Source: an uncultured Alistipes sp.
GTDB lineage: Bacteria > Bacteroidota > Bacteroidia > Bacteroidales > Rikenellaceae
Assembly (NCBI GenBank): GCA_905213895.1
Contig: CAJMKE010000014.1
Location: 16,805-80,804, forward strand
DNA: 64,000 nt
Reading direction: 5' to 3'
Each line of letters starts with the position of its first letter. Positions within the stretch are counted from its first letter, which is position 1. The translations under genes were made by a program, and so were the position numbers. Shown piece by piece: positions 50,268-58,340 of this stretch. The notes below the pieces were generated by a model. That model had not been told where the DNA came from, made no database searches, and saw nothing but the letters and a program-made list of their open reading frames with translations.

Positions 50268-52595
50268 ATGTTTCGTAAAAGCACATTATTTATAGCCGCC
50301 GTGTCGGTATCGCTGCTCTTCGCCCACTCGGCGTCAGCCCAGAAAGTGGGACTGGTGTTGAGCGGCGGCGGTGCGAAGGGGCTGTACCATATCGGTGTCA
50401 TTCAGGCTCTCGAAGAGAACGGCGTGCCGATAGACTACGTCGCCGGAACGTCGATGGGCTCGATTATCGCGGGTCTGTACGCCGCCGGATATTCGCCCGA
50501 GCAGATGCGCGAAATCGTGGCTTCGGGCGACGTGAAACGCTGGGTCTCGGGGCGTATCGACGATTCGCACCGCTACTACTACCGCGAGCAGGACACCCCG
50601 CCCGCGATTATCGGTCTGCGGTTCGACGTGAGCCGCGAAAGCCGCCTGCGCCGCCGTGCCGCGAAGGAGGCTGGGACGGCTGCAAAGAAGCGCGACCGTA
50701 TCTTGCAGATGCCGGCAGACCTTATCTCGTCGTCGCAGGTCGATATGGCGTTGAACGAACTTTTCCGCCCCGCATCCGAGGCGTGCCGCGGCGATTTCGG
50801 TTCGCTGATGGTGCCTTTCTTCTGCGTGGCGAGCGACCTCACAGCCCGTCGCGCCGTCGTGTTCCGCAGCGGCGACCTCGGCGAGGCTATCCGCGCGTCG
50901 ATGTCCATACCGCTCGTGTTCAAACCGTTGAAGCGGCGCGGAATGCTGCTCTACGACGGCGGTCTGTACGACAATTTCCCGTGGCGGCAGATGATTGCCG
51001 ACTATGCGCCCGACCATATCATCGGCGTGAAGTGTACCGCCGGCAATACCCCCGTCGATGAGAACAGCGGGTTGGTAGACCAGGCGTTGATGCTGATGAC
51101 GACCGACACCGACTACGACCTGCCGAAGGAGGGCAACGTGATGATAGACCGCGCCGTCGATGCGGGGATGCTCGATTTCGACCGCGGCGAGGAGATAATC
51201 CGTCAGGGCTACGAAGACACGATGGAGCGCATAGGCGAGATTCTGGCTACGATTCCGTCGCGACGCCCGCAGGAGGAGGTGCGCCGCCGCCGCGAGGAGT
51301 TCGCAGCCAAGTTGCCTGAACTGAAAATAGGCGACGTCGACATAGTCGGATTGAGCCATGCGCAGGAGCAGTATGCGAGAGCCGTCATGACGCCCAAGCG
51401 GGGTGCGGACTCGGTGCGCACGTTCGGCGAGTTCCGCTCGGGCGTGTTCGACCTCCTCGCCGAGAACGATTTCTCGTCCGACTACCCCTATCTGCGCTAC
51501 GATTCGGTCGCGCATGTGTTCCGACCGTCATTGATGCTCCGCATGATGCCGTCGCTGAAAATCTCCGTCGGCGGCAACATCTCCTCGACGGCGTACAACC
51601 AGGCGCGCATCGGGTTGAGTTACGAGCGCATCGGTCGCGCCGCGCTGACGGCGGGTGTAGACCTCTATCTCGGACCTATCTACAATGCGGGCCGCATCGG
51701 CGGTCGCGTCGCCTTTTCGCCGCGGCGTCCGGCGTTCCTCGACCTCTACTATATCTTCTCGGTGCGCAACACGCTCTACGGCAACTTCGGCAACCTCTCC
51801 TCAATCGACAATACCCAGCGCAAGAAGCATAAGGAGAACTTCATGTCGCTCTCGGCGGGACTGGCGATGACCAAGCGCAGCGTGGTGCAGGCGACGCTGA
51901 ACGTCGGCGAGAACTACTACCGCTTTCAGGGCGACGTGCGTCCTTCGTACTTCTCGTTCGTCGCCTTGCGGGCGCAGGTGCGGCGCAGCACGCTCGACGA
52001 CCCGTTGTGGTCGGTGCGCGGCAACAGCATCTCGCTGTCGGGAATATTCGTGGACGGGCGCGACAAACTGCGCGTCGACACCTACGATTCCGGTGTCCGT
52101 CGGGTAGAGCGGCTCTCGTCCCGCCGCAGTTGGCTCGGCGCGAGGGTGTCGTGGTCGCACTATCTCGAAATCCCGCGCTGCCGATGGTTCTCGTTCGGCT
52201 ACGGCGCGGAGGCGGTGTATACCGACCATCCGCGGTTCAACGACTTCGAGGCGACGCTCGTGTCGCTGCCGCAGTACGCCCCGACGAGGCATTCGCAGAT
52301 GATATACATGCCCGAATACCATGCGGCGCGCTACGTGGCGGCGAGCGTCATGCCGACGTTCCGCATTATAGAGAATCTCTATGTGCGGGCGGGATTCTAC
52401 GCGATGTTCCGCGACCGCGGCTATCTCGACGCCTCGCAGTGGCAGTATATTACCGATTTGTCGGTCGTCTACCGCTCGTTCGTCGGACCGGTCAGCCTGT
52501 CGCTCACCAAATACGGTCTGCGCAACGGCAACAACTTCTATCTGACGTTCAATTTCGGGTATCTGCTCTTCGCACCGAAGGGGACGTTCTATTAG
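50268..52595 (+). CDS. Patatin-like phospholipase with outer-membrane barrel
   Basis: 775 residues. Signal peptide (LFIAAVSVSLLFAHSASAQ). Patatin domain at about 25-290: oxyanion loop LVLSGGGAKGLYHIGV, nucleophile GTSMGSIIAG, catalytic Asp in YDGGLYDNFP. A short POTRA-like segment follows at about 350-430 (LKIGDVDIVGL). The C-terminal 330 residues are beta-strand-rich with alternating aromatic patterns and end in F-x-Y-L-F-x-x-x-F-Y style strands, typical of an outer-membrane barrel. The layout matches type Vd secretion proteins (PlpD-like), in which the barrel exports the lipase. Confidence 0.85.
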   Translation: MFRKSTLFIAAVSVSLLFAHSASAQKVGLVLSGGGAKGLYHIGVIQALEENGVPIDYVAGTSMGSIIAGLYAAGYSPEQMREIVASGDVKRWVSGRIDDSHRYYYREQDTPPAIIGLRFDVSRESRLRRRAAKEAGTAAKKRDRILQMPADLISSSQVDMALNELFRPASEACRGDFGSLMVPFFCVASDLTARRAVVFRSGDLGEAIRASMSIPLVFKPLKRRGMLLYDGGLYDNFPWRQMIADYAPDHIIGVKCTAGNTPVDENSGLVDQALMLMTTDTDYDLPKEGNVMIDRAVDAGMLDFDRGEEIIRQGYEDTMERIGEILATIPSRRPQEEVRRRREEFAAKLPELKIGDVDIVGLSHAQEQYARAVMTPKRGADSVRTFGEFRSGVFDLLAENDFSSDYPYLRYDSVAHVFRPSLMLRMMPSLKISVGGNISSTAYNQARIGLSYERIGRAALTAGVDLYLGPIYNAGRIGGRVAFSPRRPAFLDLYYIFSVRNTLYGNFGNLSSIDNTQRKKHKENFMSLSAGLAMTKRSVVQATLNVGENYYRFQGDVRPSYFSFVALRAQVRRSTLDDPLWSVRGNSISLSGIFVDGRDKLRVDTYDSGVRRVERLSSRRSWLGARVSWSHYLEIPRCRWFSFGYGAEAVYTDHPRFNDFEATLVSLPQYAPTRHSQMIYMPEYHAARYVAASVMPTFRIIENLYVRAGFYAMFRDRGYLDASQWQYITDLSVVYRSFVGPVSLSLTKYGLRNGNNFYLTFNFGYLLFAPKGTFY

Positions 52596-52616
52596 CGGGT
52601 ATCACGCGTGGGGGAG

Positions 52617-52795
52617 GGTATCACGTGCCGGAGGGTTAAGGTCTTTAAGGTCGCGCACCGGCGAATGCCGGTGCTTTAAGGTCGCGCGGCAGGCAGAGTG
52701 CCTGCCGCTGTAAGGTCGGGCAGGGAGGTTTTTCTTTAAGGTCCTTAAAGTCCCTAAGGTCGTTAAAGTCCTTAAAGACCTTAAAGCCGGTTAAG
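52617..52795 (+). repeat. Composite 9-bp-array/hairpin element, copy 3 (longest)
   Basis: From the patatin stop: TCACGTGCCGGAGGG, 9-bp units, hairpin GCACCGGC/GCCGGTGC, linker CTTTAAGGTC, hairpin GCGGCAGGC/GCCTGCCGC, linker TGTAAGGTC, GGGCAGGGAGGTTTTTC, then 9-bp units with an inversion. It occupies most of the 52596-52931 gap; the remainder is a Pro-codon-like CCCGCC repeat stretch and the lipA promoter. Confidence 0.85.
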
Positions 52796-52896
52796 GCTGC
52801 CCGCCCCAGCCCGCCTTGCCCCAGCCCGCCAGCCTTCTTCCCTCCTCCCTCCCGCACTTTTTCGCGCTTTTGTTGGCAGTTGTAATTATTTTTGAT

Positions 52897-52904
52897 TATC
52901 TTTG
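52897..52904 (+). promoter_or_regulatory. -7 box of lipA
   Basis: TATCTTTG followed by C; 20 bases upstream is TTGG, a near -33 match. Leader about 22 bases. Confidence 0.65.
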
Positions 52905-52931
52905 CGTCAATTGGAAAATAATGAACTTAAA

Positions 52932-53810
52932 ATGCCGAAGTCGTATGGCGAGGTATGTGAGACGAGAAAACCCGATTGGTTGAAGATAAAACTCCACAAG
53001 AGCGATGCTTTTGCGGAGGTAGACCGTATCGTCAGAGACCACTCGTTGCATACCATTTGCAGCAGCGGAAGATGCCCGAACAAGGCGGAGTGTTGGAGCC
53101 GACGCACCGCCACATTCATGATTCTGGGCGACGTGTGTACGCGTAACTGCCGTTTCTGCGCTACGCGGACGGGGCGTCCCCTGCCGCCCGATTCCGACGA
53201 GCCGCGCAAGGTCGCGGAGAGCGTCAGGATGATGGGACTTCGACACGTTGTCTTGACATCGGTAACTCGCGACGACCTCCCCGACCATGGGGCGGCACAC
53301 TGGGCGGCGACGGTTTCCGCCGTGCGCGAGATGAATCCCGAAGCAACTATTGAGCTCCTTATTTCCGATTTCGATGCGCGACCCGAACTTCTGGACACGG
53401 TCATCGCATCGAAGCCCGACATCATCGGGCACAACATCGAAACAGTCGAGCGTCTGACTCCGCTGGTTCGGTCGAGAGCGACCTACGCGACATCGTTGCG
53501 CACGTTGCGGTATCTCGCCGACCACGGTGCGATTGCCAAAAGCGGTCTGATGGTCGGGCTCGGCGAAAGCGATGAAGAGGTGGTTGCGGCACTCGCCGAC
53601 CTGCGCAGGGCGGGGGTGCGTATCGTAACTATCGGTCAATACCTTCGACCGACCGAGGAGCATTATCCGGTTGCGGAATACGTTACTCCCCAAACATTCG
53701 AACGGTATCGACAGACCGCCTCGGAGATGGGCTTCGACTTCTGTGCGAGCGCGCCGCTCGTGCGTTCGTCGTACCTCGCCGACGAGGCTTTGCAGAACCT
53801 GCGCAAGTAG
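52932..53810 (+). CDS. lipA: Lipoyl synthase
   Basis: Radical SAM enzyme inserting two sulfurs into octanoyl groups on lipoyl domains. 292 residues. Auxiliary cluster motif CSSGRCPNKAEC (about 44-55), radical SAM motif CTRNCRFC (about 70-77), and the C-terminal RSSYLADE with the cluster-ligating Ser. Start chosen at ATG 52932 (MPKSYGEVCETRKPDWL), since a TTG-initiated reading 30 bases earlier would begin at the promoter. Followed by lipB on the same strand after a 9-bp repeat array; substrate and product make them partners. Confidence 0.97.
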   Translation: MPKSYGEVCETRKPDWLKIKLHKSDAFAEVDRIVRDHSLHTICSSGRCPNKAECWSRRTATFMILGDVCTRNCRFCATRTGRPLPPDSDEPRKVAESVRMMGLRHVVLTSVTRDDLPDHGAAHWAATVSAVREMNPEATIELLISDFDARPELLDTVIASKPDIIGHNIETVERLTPLVRSRATYATSLRTLRYLADHGAIAKSGLMVGLGESDEEVVAALADLRRAGVRIVTIGQYLRPTEEHYPVAEYVTPQTFERYRQTASEMGFDFCASAPLVRSSYLADEALQNLRK

Positions 53811-53818
53811 GAAAGCGG

Positions 53819-53857
53819 CTCTTTAAGGTCTTTAAGGACTTTAAGGTCGTTAAGGAA
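53819..53857. repeat. 9-bp-period array between lipA and lipB
   Basis: CTTTAAGGT, CTTTAAGGA, CTTTAAGGT, CGTTAAGGA; all units in one orientation, inside a probable operon. Confidence 0.8.
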
Positions 53858-53865
53858 AGCGTGCC

Positions 53866-54570
53866 ATGAAAAAAGTCGAATTCGCCGATTTGGGCGTGAT
53901 GCCCTACGAGAAGTGCTGGCAGTACCAGCGCGAACTGTTCGACCGCCGTCTGTCCCAGCGCGACGGTACGGACGGTGAGACGGCGGGTACGGTGCTTTTC
54001 GTCGAACATCCGCCGGTCTACACGCTCGGCAAGAGCGGCAGGGAGAGCAACATGCTCGCCGACGAGGCGCGGTTGAAGGCTCTCGGAGCGGAATTTTTCC
54101 GTATAGACCGTGGCGGCGACATCACTTTCCACGGCGAAGGACAGATTGTCTGCTACCCGATACTCGACCTGTCGATGCTCGGCATCGGACTGCGCCGCTA
54201 CGTCGAGATTCTCGAACAGAGCGTCATCGACACTGTCGCCGGATACGGCATCCGCGGCGAACGGCTCTCGGGAGCGACGGGCGTGTGGATATGCGACCGC
54301 GGCGAGGACGGCGCGGCACGAAATTGGCGGAAAATTTGCGCGATAGGCGTGCGGGCGTCGCGATTCGTTACGATGCACGGTCTCGCGCTGAACGTGAATA
54401 CCGACTTGAAGTGGTTCACGCTGATAAACCCCTGCGGATTCACCGACAAGGGCGTAACGTCGATAGCGCGCGAATGCGGCGCGGCGGCGGATATGGCGGA
54501 GGTGAAGCGGCGGCTCGCCCGCAACCTCGCGCGGCTGTTAGGCGCGGAGGGTATCGGGGCGGTGTTATAA
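53866..54570 (+). CDS. lipB: Octanoyl-(ACP):protein N-octanoyltransferase
   Basis: Moves octanoate from ACP to lipoyl domains, supplying LipA's substrate. 234 residues. Conserved blocks: VEHPPVYTLGKSG, the family signature RGGDITFHGEGQIVCYPI (about 83-100), the catalytic Lys region KICAIGVRASRFVTMHGLALNV and the acyl-carrying Cys in LINPCGFTDKGVTS (about 184). Both catalytic residues present. The start at 53866 follows the repeat array directly. Confidence 0.96.
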   Translation: MKKVEFADLGVMPYEKCWQYQRELFDRRLSQRDGTDGETAGTVLFVEHPPVYTLGKSGRESNMLADEARLKALGAEFFRIDRGGDITFHGEGQIVCYPILDLSMLGIGLRRYVEILEQSVIDTVAGYGIRGERLSGATGVWICDRGEDGAARNWRKICAIGVRASRFVTMHGLALNVNTDLKWFTLINPCGFTDKGVTSIARECGAAADMAEVKRRLARNLARLLGAEGIGAVL

Positions 54571-54600
54571 AATATGTATGCGACTTGCTCTTGCGTATTT

Positions 54601-54678
54601 CGTCATCCTGAGCGCAGCGAAGGATCTATATGCAGAAATCGGTCGTAACAGATTCTTCGCTTACGCTCAGAATGACGT
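54601..54678. repeat. Dispersed inverted repeat (GTCATTCTGAGC type), copy 2
   Basis: CGTCATCCTGAGCGCAGCG with inverted partner CGCTCAGAATGACG about 55 bases later, in the gap between lipB and recJ. Confidence 0.65.
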
Positions 54679-54777
54679 ACGGAGAATGTGCGGGCTTTGA
54701 CAAAACGGCTTGCGGGAGACAGTCCCGCGCTTGAAGGAAGATGAAAAATATACGAAAATATATAAAAAACGAAGATT

Positions 54778-56538
54778 ATGCCCATAGAGAAACGATGGGA
54801 GGTCAAGCCGCAGGGCAATCCTGCCGCGGCAGAACGCATTGCCGCAGCGACGAAGATTGCGCCTGTGCTTGCCAACCTTTTAGTACAAAGAGGCATAGAC
54901 ACGGTAGAAAAGGCAAGGAAATTCTTCAATCCATCGCTCGCCGACCTGCACGACCCTTTCCTGATGAAGGATATGGACAAGGCGGTACGGCGCGTGGAGG
55001 AGGCGCTGGCGCGCGGCGAGAAGATTATGGTCTACGGCGATTACGACGTGGACGGAACGACCGCAGTCGCGCTGGTTTACAAGTTCCTGCGCCAAATCGG
55101 GCATAAAAACCTGATGTTCTACATCCCCGACCGCTATACCGAAGGCTACGGTATTTCGGTGAAGGGCATCGACATCGCGGCACGCAAGGGCGTGAAACTC
55201 GTCATTGCGCTCGACTGCGGTATCAAGGCTGTCGAAAAAGTGGACTATGCGAAGCAGAAGGGTGTCGATTTCATCATCTGCGATCATCATCTTCCGGCGG
55301 AGGAGATTCCTTACGCCGTAGCGGTTCTCGACCCCAAACGCAACGACTGCACCTATCCGTTCGACGAACTGTCGGGCTGCGGAGTGGGTTTCAAACTCGT
55401 GCAGGCGTATGCGCAGAAGCACGGCATCCCGTTCGAACGAATCATGCCGCTGCTCGATTTGCTCGTCGTGAGCATCGCTTCGGATATCGTCCCGCTCGTG
55501 GACGAAAACCGAATCCTCGCCCACTACGGACTTAAAATCCTCAACTCGACGCCGTCGGAGGGTCTGTCGTCGATAATCCGCATCTGCGGGCTCGAACGCC
55601 AGAACATCACTATCGATGACATCGTGTTCAAGATAGGACCGCGCATCAATGCCGCAGGACGCATGCGCATGGACGAGAACGACGAGAACGCCGTTCCGTC
55701 GGGCGGCTATGCGGCGGTGAAACTGCTCGTCGAGGGCGACGAGGAAGCCGCGCGCGAGTTCGGCGACGTCATCGACTCGTTCAACCAGGACCGCAAGAGC
55801 ATCGACCGTTCGGTTACGCAGGAGGCGCACGACTTCATCGAGAGCCATCCCGACATGAAGCGGCGCAAGAGTACCGTCATATACAATCCGAAGTGGATGA
55901 AGGGCATCGTCGGCATCGTCGCCTCGCGCCTTATCGAGACATACTACCGCCCGACGGTGGTACTGACGATGAGCAACGGTCTCGTTACCGGCTCGGCGCG
56001 CTCGATACCGGGTTTCGACCTCTATCAGGCGGTGGAGTCGTGTTCGGACCTGCTCGAAAACTTCGGCGGACACATGTATGCCGCCGGACTGACGATGAAG
56101 CCGGAGAATGTCGAGGAGTTCGCCCGCCGCTTCGACGAGTATGTCGAGCAGAACATCGACCCGCGGATTCTCGTTCCGCAGGTCGAAATCGACAGTATGC
56201 TCCTTTTTTCGGACATCACGCCCAAGTTCCATGACGAACTGAACCGCTTCCAGCCGTTCGGACCGGGCAATAACGCTCCGGTGTTCGCCACGCGCGGCGT
56301 CATCAATGGCGGCGACGCAAAACTGGTCGGCGCGGAGGCTGAACACCTGCGCATGGACCTGATGCAGACGCAGAAACCGAATACGCGGATACAGACTATC
56401 GCGTTCCAGCAGCCGACCCATTACGAGTGGGTGCGCTCGGGACGACCGATAGACATCTGCTACCAGATAGTTGAGAACCACTACCGCGGCAACGTAACCA
56501 CCCAGTTGCGCATCAAGGACATCAAGAGGTCGAAGTAG
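54778..56538 (+). CDS. recJ: Single-stranded-DNA-specific exonuclease RecJ
   Basis: 5'-3' ssDNA exonuclease of recombination and mismatch repair. 586 residues. DHH phosphoesterase motifs: I VYGDYDVDGTTA (about 82), II LDCG, III CDHHLP (about 163), IV ASDIVPL; then DHHA1 domain with GPRINAAGRM and the GGHMYAAGLTM signature, and the OB-like C terminus (FQPFGPGNNAPVF). All metal ligands are present. Bacteroidota often carry more than one RecJ; only this one is in the window. No obvious -7 box; upstream sequence is AT-rich (54740-54777). Confidence 0.96.
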   Translation: MPIEKRWEVKPQGNPAAAERIAAATKIAPVLANLLVQRGIDTVEKARKFFNPSLADLHDPFLMKDMDKAVRRVEEALARGEKIMVYGDYDVDGTTAVALVYKFLRQIGHKNLMFYIPDRYTEGYGISVKGIDIAARKGVKLVIALDCGIKAVEKVDYAKQKGVDFIICDHHLPAEEIPYAVAVLDPKRNDCTYPFDELSGCGVGFKLVQAYAQKHGIPFERIMPLLDLLVVSIASDIVPLVDENRILAHYGLKILNSTPSEGLSSIIRICGLERQNITIDDIVFKIGPRINAAGRMRMDENDENAVPSGGYAAVKLLVEGDEEAAREFGDVIDSFNQDRKSIDRSVTQEAHDFIESHPDMKRRKSTVIYNPKWMKGIVGIVASRLIETYYRPTVVLTMSNGLVTGSARSIPGFDLYQAVESCSDLLENFGGHMYAAGLTMKPENVEEFARRFDEYVEQNIDPRILVPQVEIDSMLLFSDITPKFHDELNRFQPFGPGNNAPVFATRGVINGGDAKLVGAEAEHLRMDLMQTQKPNTRIQTIAFQQPTHYEWVRSGRPIDICYQIVENHYRGNVTTQLRIKDIKRSK

Positions 56539-56544
56539 GGGGGC

Positions 56545-56672
56545 TCACGTGCCGGTTTATTAGGGTCTTTAAAGTCTTTAAGGTCGCGCACCGGCGGTGC
56601 CGGTGCTTTAAGGTCGGCAGGGAGGTTTTCTCCTTAAAGTCCTTAAAGACCCTAAGGACTTTAAGGTCGTTG
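56545..56672 (+). repeat. Composite 9-bp-array/hairpin element, copy 4
   Basis: Seven bases past the recJ stop: CTCACGTGCCGG, 9-bp units, hairpin GCACCGGC/GCCGGTGC (shorter loop than at 52.66 kb), linker CTTTAAGGTC, GGCAGGGAGGTTTTCTCC, then 9-bp units. One hairpin in this copy. Confidence 0.85.
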
Positions 56673-56676
56673 GATA

Positions 56677-56729
56677 GCGCAAGGAATGCCAAATTTATTT
56701 GGCATTCCTTGCGCTTATTCGTATATTTG
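56677..56729 (+). promoter_or_regulatory. Hairpin promoter of lnt-folC
   Basis: Perfect 17-bp stem (56677-56714) with a TTTA loop. Its right arm starts with TTTG (-33), and exactly 20 bases on is TATATTTG (56722-56729). The ATG follows five bases later. The arms share AAATTTATTT-centred sequence with the apbE hairpin, but the CTCGGCTT flank is missing. Confidence 0.75.
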
Positions 56730-56734
56730 CGGGT

Positions 56735-58336
56735 ATGATACGATTAAAGAGAAAACTGTCGACGAAACACCGCCTGATTTTCAGCCTTGTTTCGGCATTG
56801 CTGCTATCGTCGGGCTGGCTCGGTGCGGGCGGACTGCCGCTCTTCGTGGCGTTCGTGCCGCTGATGCTCATCAGTGCCGAGTACGACGGCTCGCTGCGCA
56901 ACTGGTTCAGGATGCTCGGCTGGGCGACACTTACATTCATGCTCTGGAACGCATTCACGATATGGTGGGTCTGGAAAGCCACGCCTCTCGGTCCGATTAC
57001 CGCGGCGATAATCTCCACGTGGTGGAACCTCGTGGCGTTCATGCTGTTCCACACCGTCTCCAAACGCGCGCCGAAAGGTCTCGCCTACGTGCTGTTCGTG
57101 TCGGCGTGGATTGCGACCGAATACATCTACACGCAGGCTCCCGCACTCTCGTTCCCGTGGCTCGTGCTGGGCAACGGTTTTTCGGACGATACGTGGTCGG
57201 TGCAGTGGTACGAATATACGGGCGTCTTCGGCGGTTCGCTGTGGGTGCTTGTCGTCAATATCCTTGCGTTGCAGTCGCTGCTGACGTTCCGCAAGGGCGT
57301 CTGGACTGCCGCCACAGTCGCGCTGCTGCTGCCTATGGGAGCGTCGCTGGTGCTTTACGCCATGGAGTCGCCCGAGGGCGAACGCTACGAGGGGCGCGAG
57401 AAAATCTGCGTGTCGGCGATACAGCCCGACGTCGATTGTTACGACAAGTTCAACGGCGATACGGTATGGCAGCAGGAGAACCTGCTCGGACTGCTCGCGG
57501 AGGTTCCCGATTCGGCGCAGTTCGTGCTGATGCCCGAAACGTCGCTCGGAGCGACGCTCAACGTCGATTTCCTCGGCGATGCGCGTATCGCGGAACGGAT
57601 TTCGGAGGTGCTTCGCATGCGCCGTTCGCCGGCAACGGTCATTGCGGGCTGCGAGACCGTCGACATATACGGACGCGCGAAGGGTTCGCCGACCGCCCGC
57701 TGCTCGGAGGGCATCTACTACGACCTCTACAACTCGGCAATCGGCATCGACTCGACCGCCTCGAACGTGCAGTTGCACCACAAGGGCAAACTGGTCGTAG
57801 GCGTCGAGACCACTCCCGTATGGCTGCGCGACGCCGAGGTGTTCTCGGTCGATTTGGGCGGCACGATGGGGCAACTGGGTATAGGCACGAAGACCGAACC
57901 TTTCGTTGCCGGCGGAGTGAAGGTCGCTCCGGCAATCTGCTACGAGGGTCTGTACGGCAACTATATGGGCGGCTTCGTCCGCAACGGGGCTCAGGCTCTG
58001 TTCGTGATTTCCAATGACGGCTGGTGGGGCAATACGCCGGGACACAAGTTCCTGTTCTCGTTCTGCCGTCTGCGCGCCATCGAGCATCGCCGCGACATCG
58101 CCCGCAGCGCGAATACGGGCGTATCGGGATTCATCGACTCCCGCGGCGACGACATCGAACGGCTCGGCTGGGACAAACGCGGAGTGATTACGGCTGACAT
58201 CCGGCTGAACGACCGCGTTACGTTCTACACCCGCTTCGGCGACTATATCGGTCGTCTGTCGCTCTATATCGCGGGGCTGTGCCTGCTCTATTTCGTGGCA
58301 TACCGCGCCAAAAAACGCTTTTATCTTGTAGACTGA
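56735..58336 (+). CDS. lnt: Apolipoprotein N-acyltransferase
   Basis: Adds the third acyl chain to lipoproteins at the inner membrane. 533 residues: about six N-terminal TM helices (1-220), a periplasmic nitrilase domain (about 230-500) with the catalytic triad Glu in FVLMPETSLG, Lys in LHHKGKLVVGVE, Cys in APAICYEGLYG, and a last TM segment near 510. NDGWWGNTPGHKFLFSFCRLRAIEHRRDIARSANTG is the family signature. Start at 56735; upstream in-frame codons belong to the promoter hairpin. folC begins four bases after the stop. Confidence 0.96.
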   Translation: MIRLKRKLSTKHRLIFSLVSALLLSSGWLGAGGLPLFVAFVPLMLISAEYDGSLRNWFRMLGWATLTFMLWNAFTIWWVWKATPLGPITAAIISTWWNLVAFMLFHTVSKRAPKGLAYVLFVSAWIATEYIYTQAPALSFPWLVLGNGFSDDTWSVQWYEYTGVFGGSLWVLVVNILALQSLLTFRKGVWTAATVALLLPMGASLVLYAMESPEGERYEGREKICVSAIQPDVDCYDKFNGDTVWQQENLLGLLAEVPDSAQFVLMPETSLGATLNVDFLGDARIAERISEVLRMRRSPATVIAGCETVDIYGRAKGSPTARCSEGIYYDLYNSAIGIDSTASNVQLHHKGKLVVGVETTPVWLRDAEVFSVDLGGTMGQLGIGTKTEPFVAGGVKVAPAICYEGLYGNYMGGFVRNGAQALFVISNDGWWGNTPGHKFLFSFCRLRAIEHRRDIARSANTGVSGFIDSRGDDIERLGWDKRGVITADIRLNDRVTFYTRFGDYIGRLSLYIAGLCLLYFVAYRAKKRFYLVD

Positions 58337-58340
58337 CAAT

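Noticed and set aside
52902..52931. TTG start or the ATG at 52921 for lipA
   Set aside because: The TTG lies in the -7 box and the ATG at 52921 is in another frame. ATG 52932 fits promoter and family.
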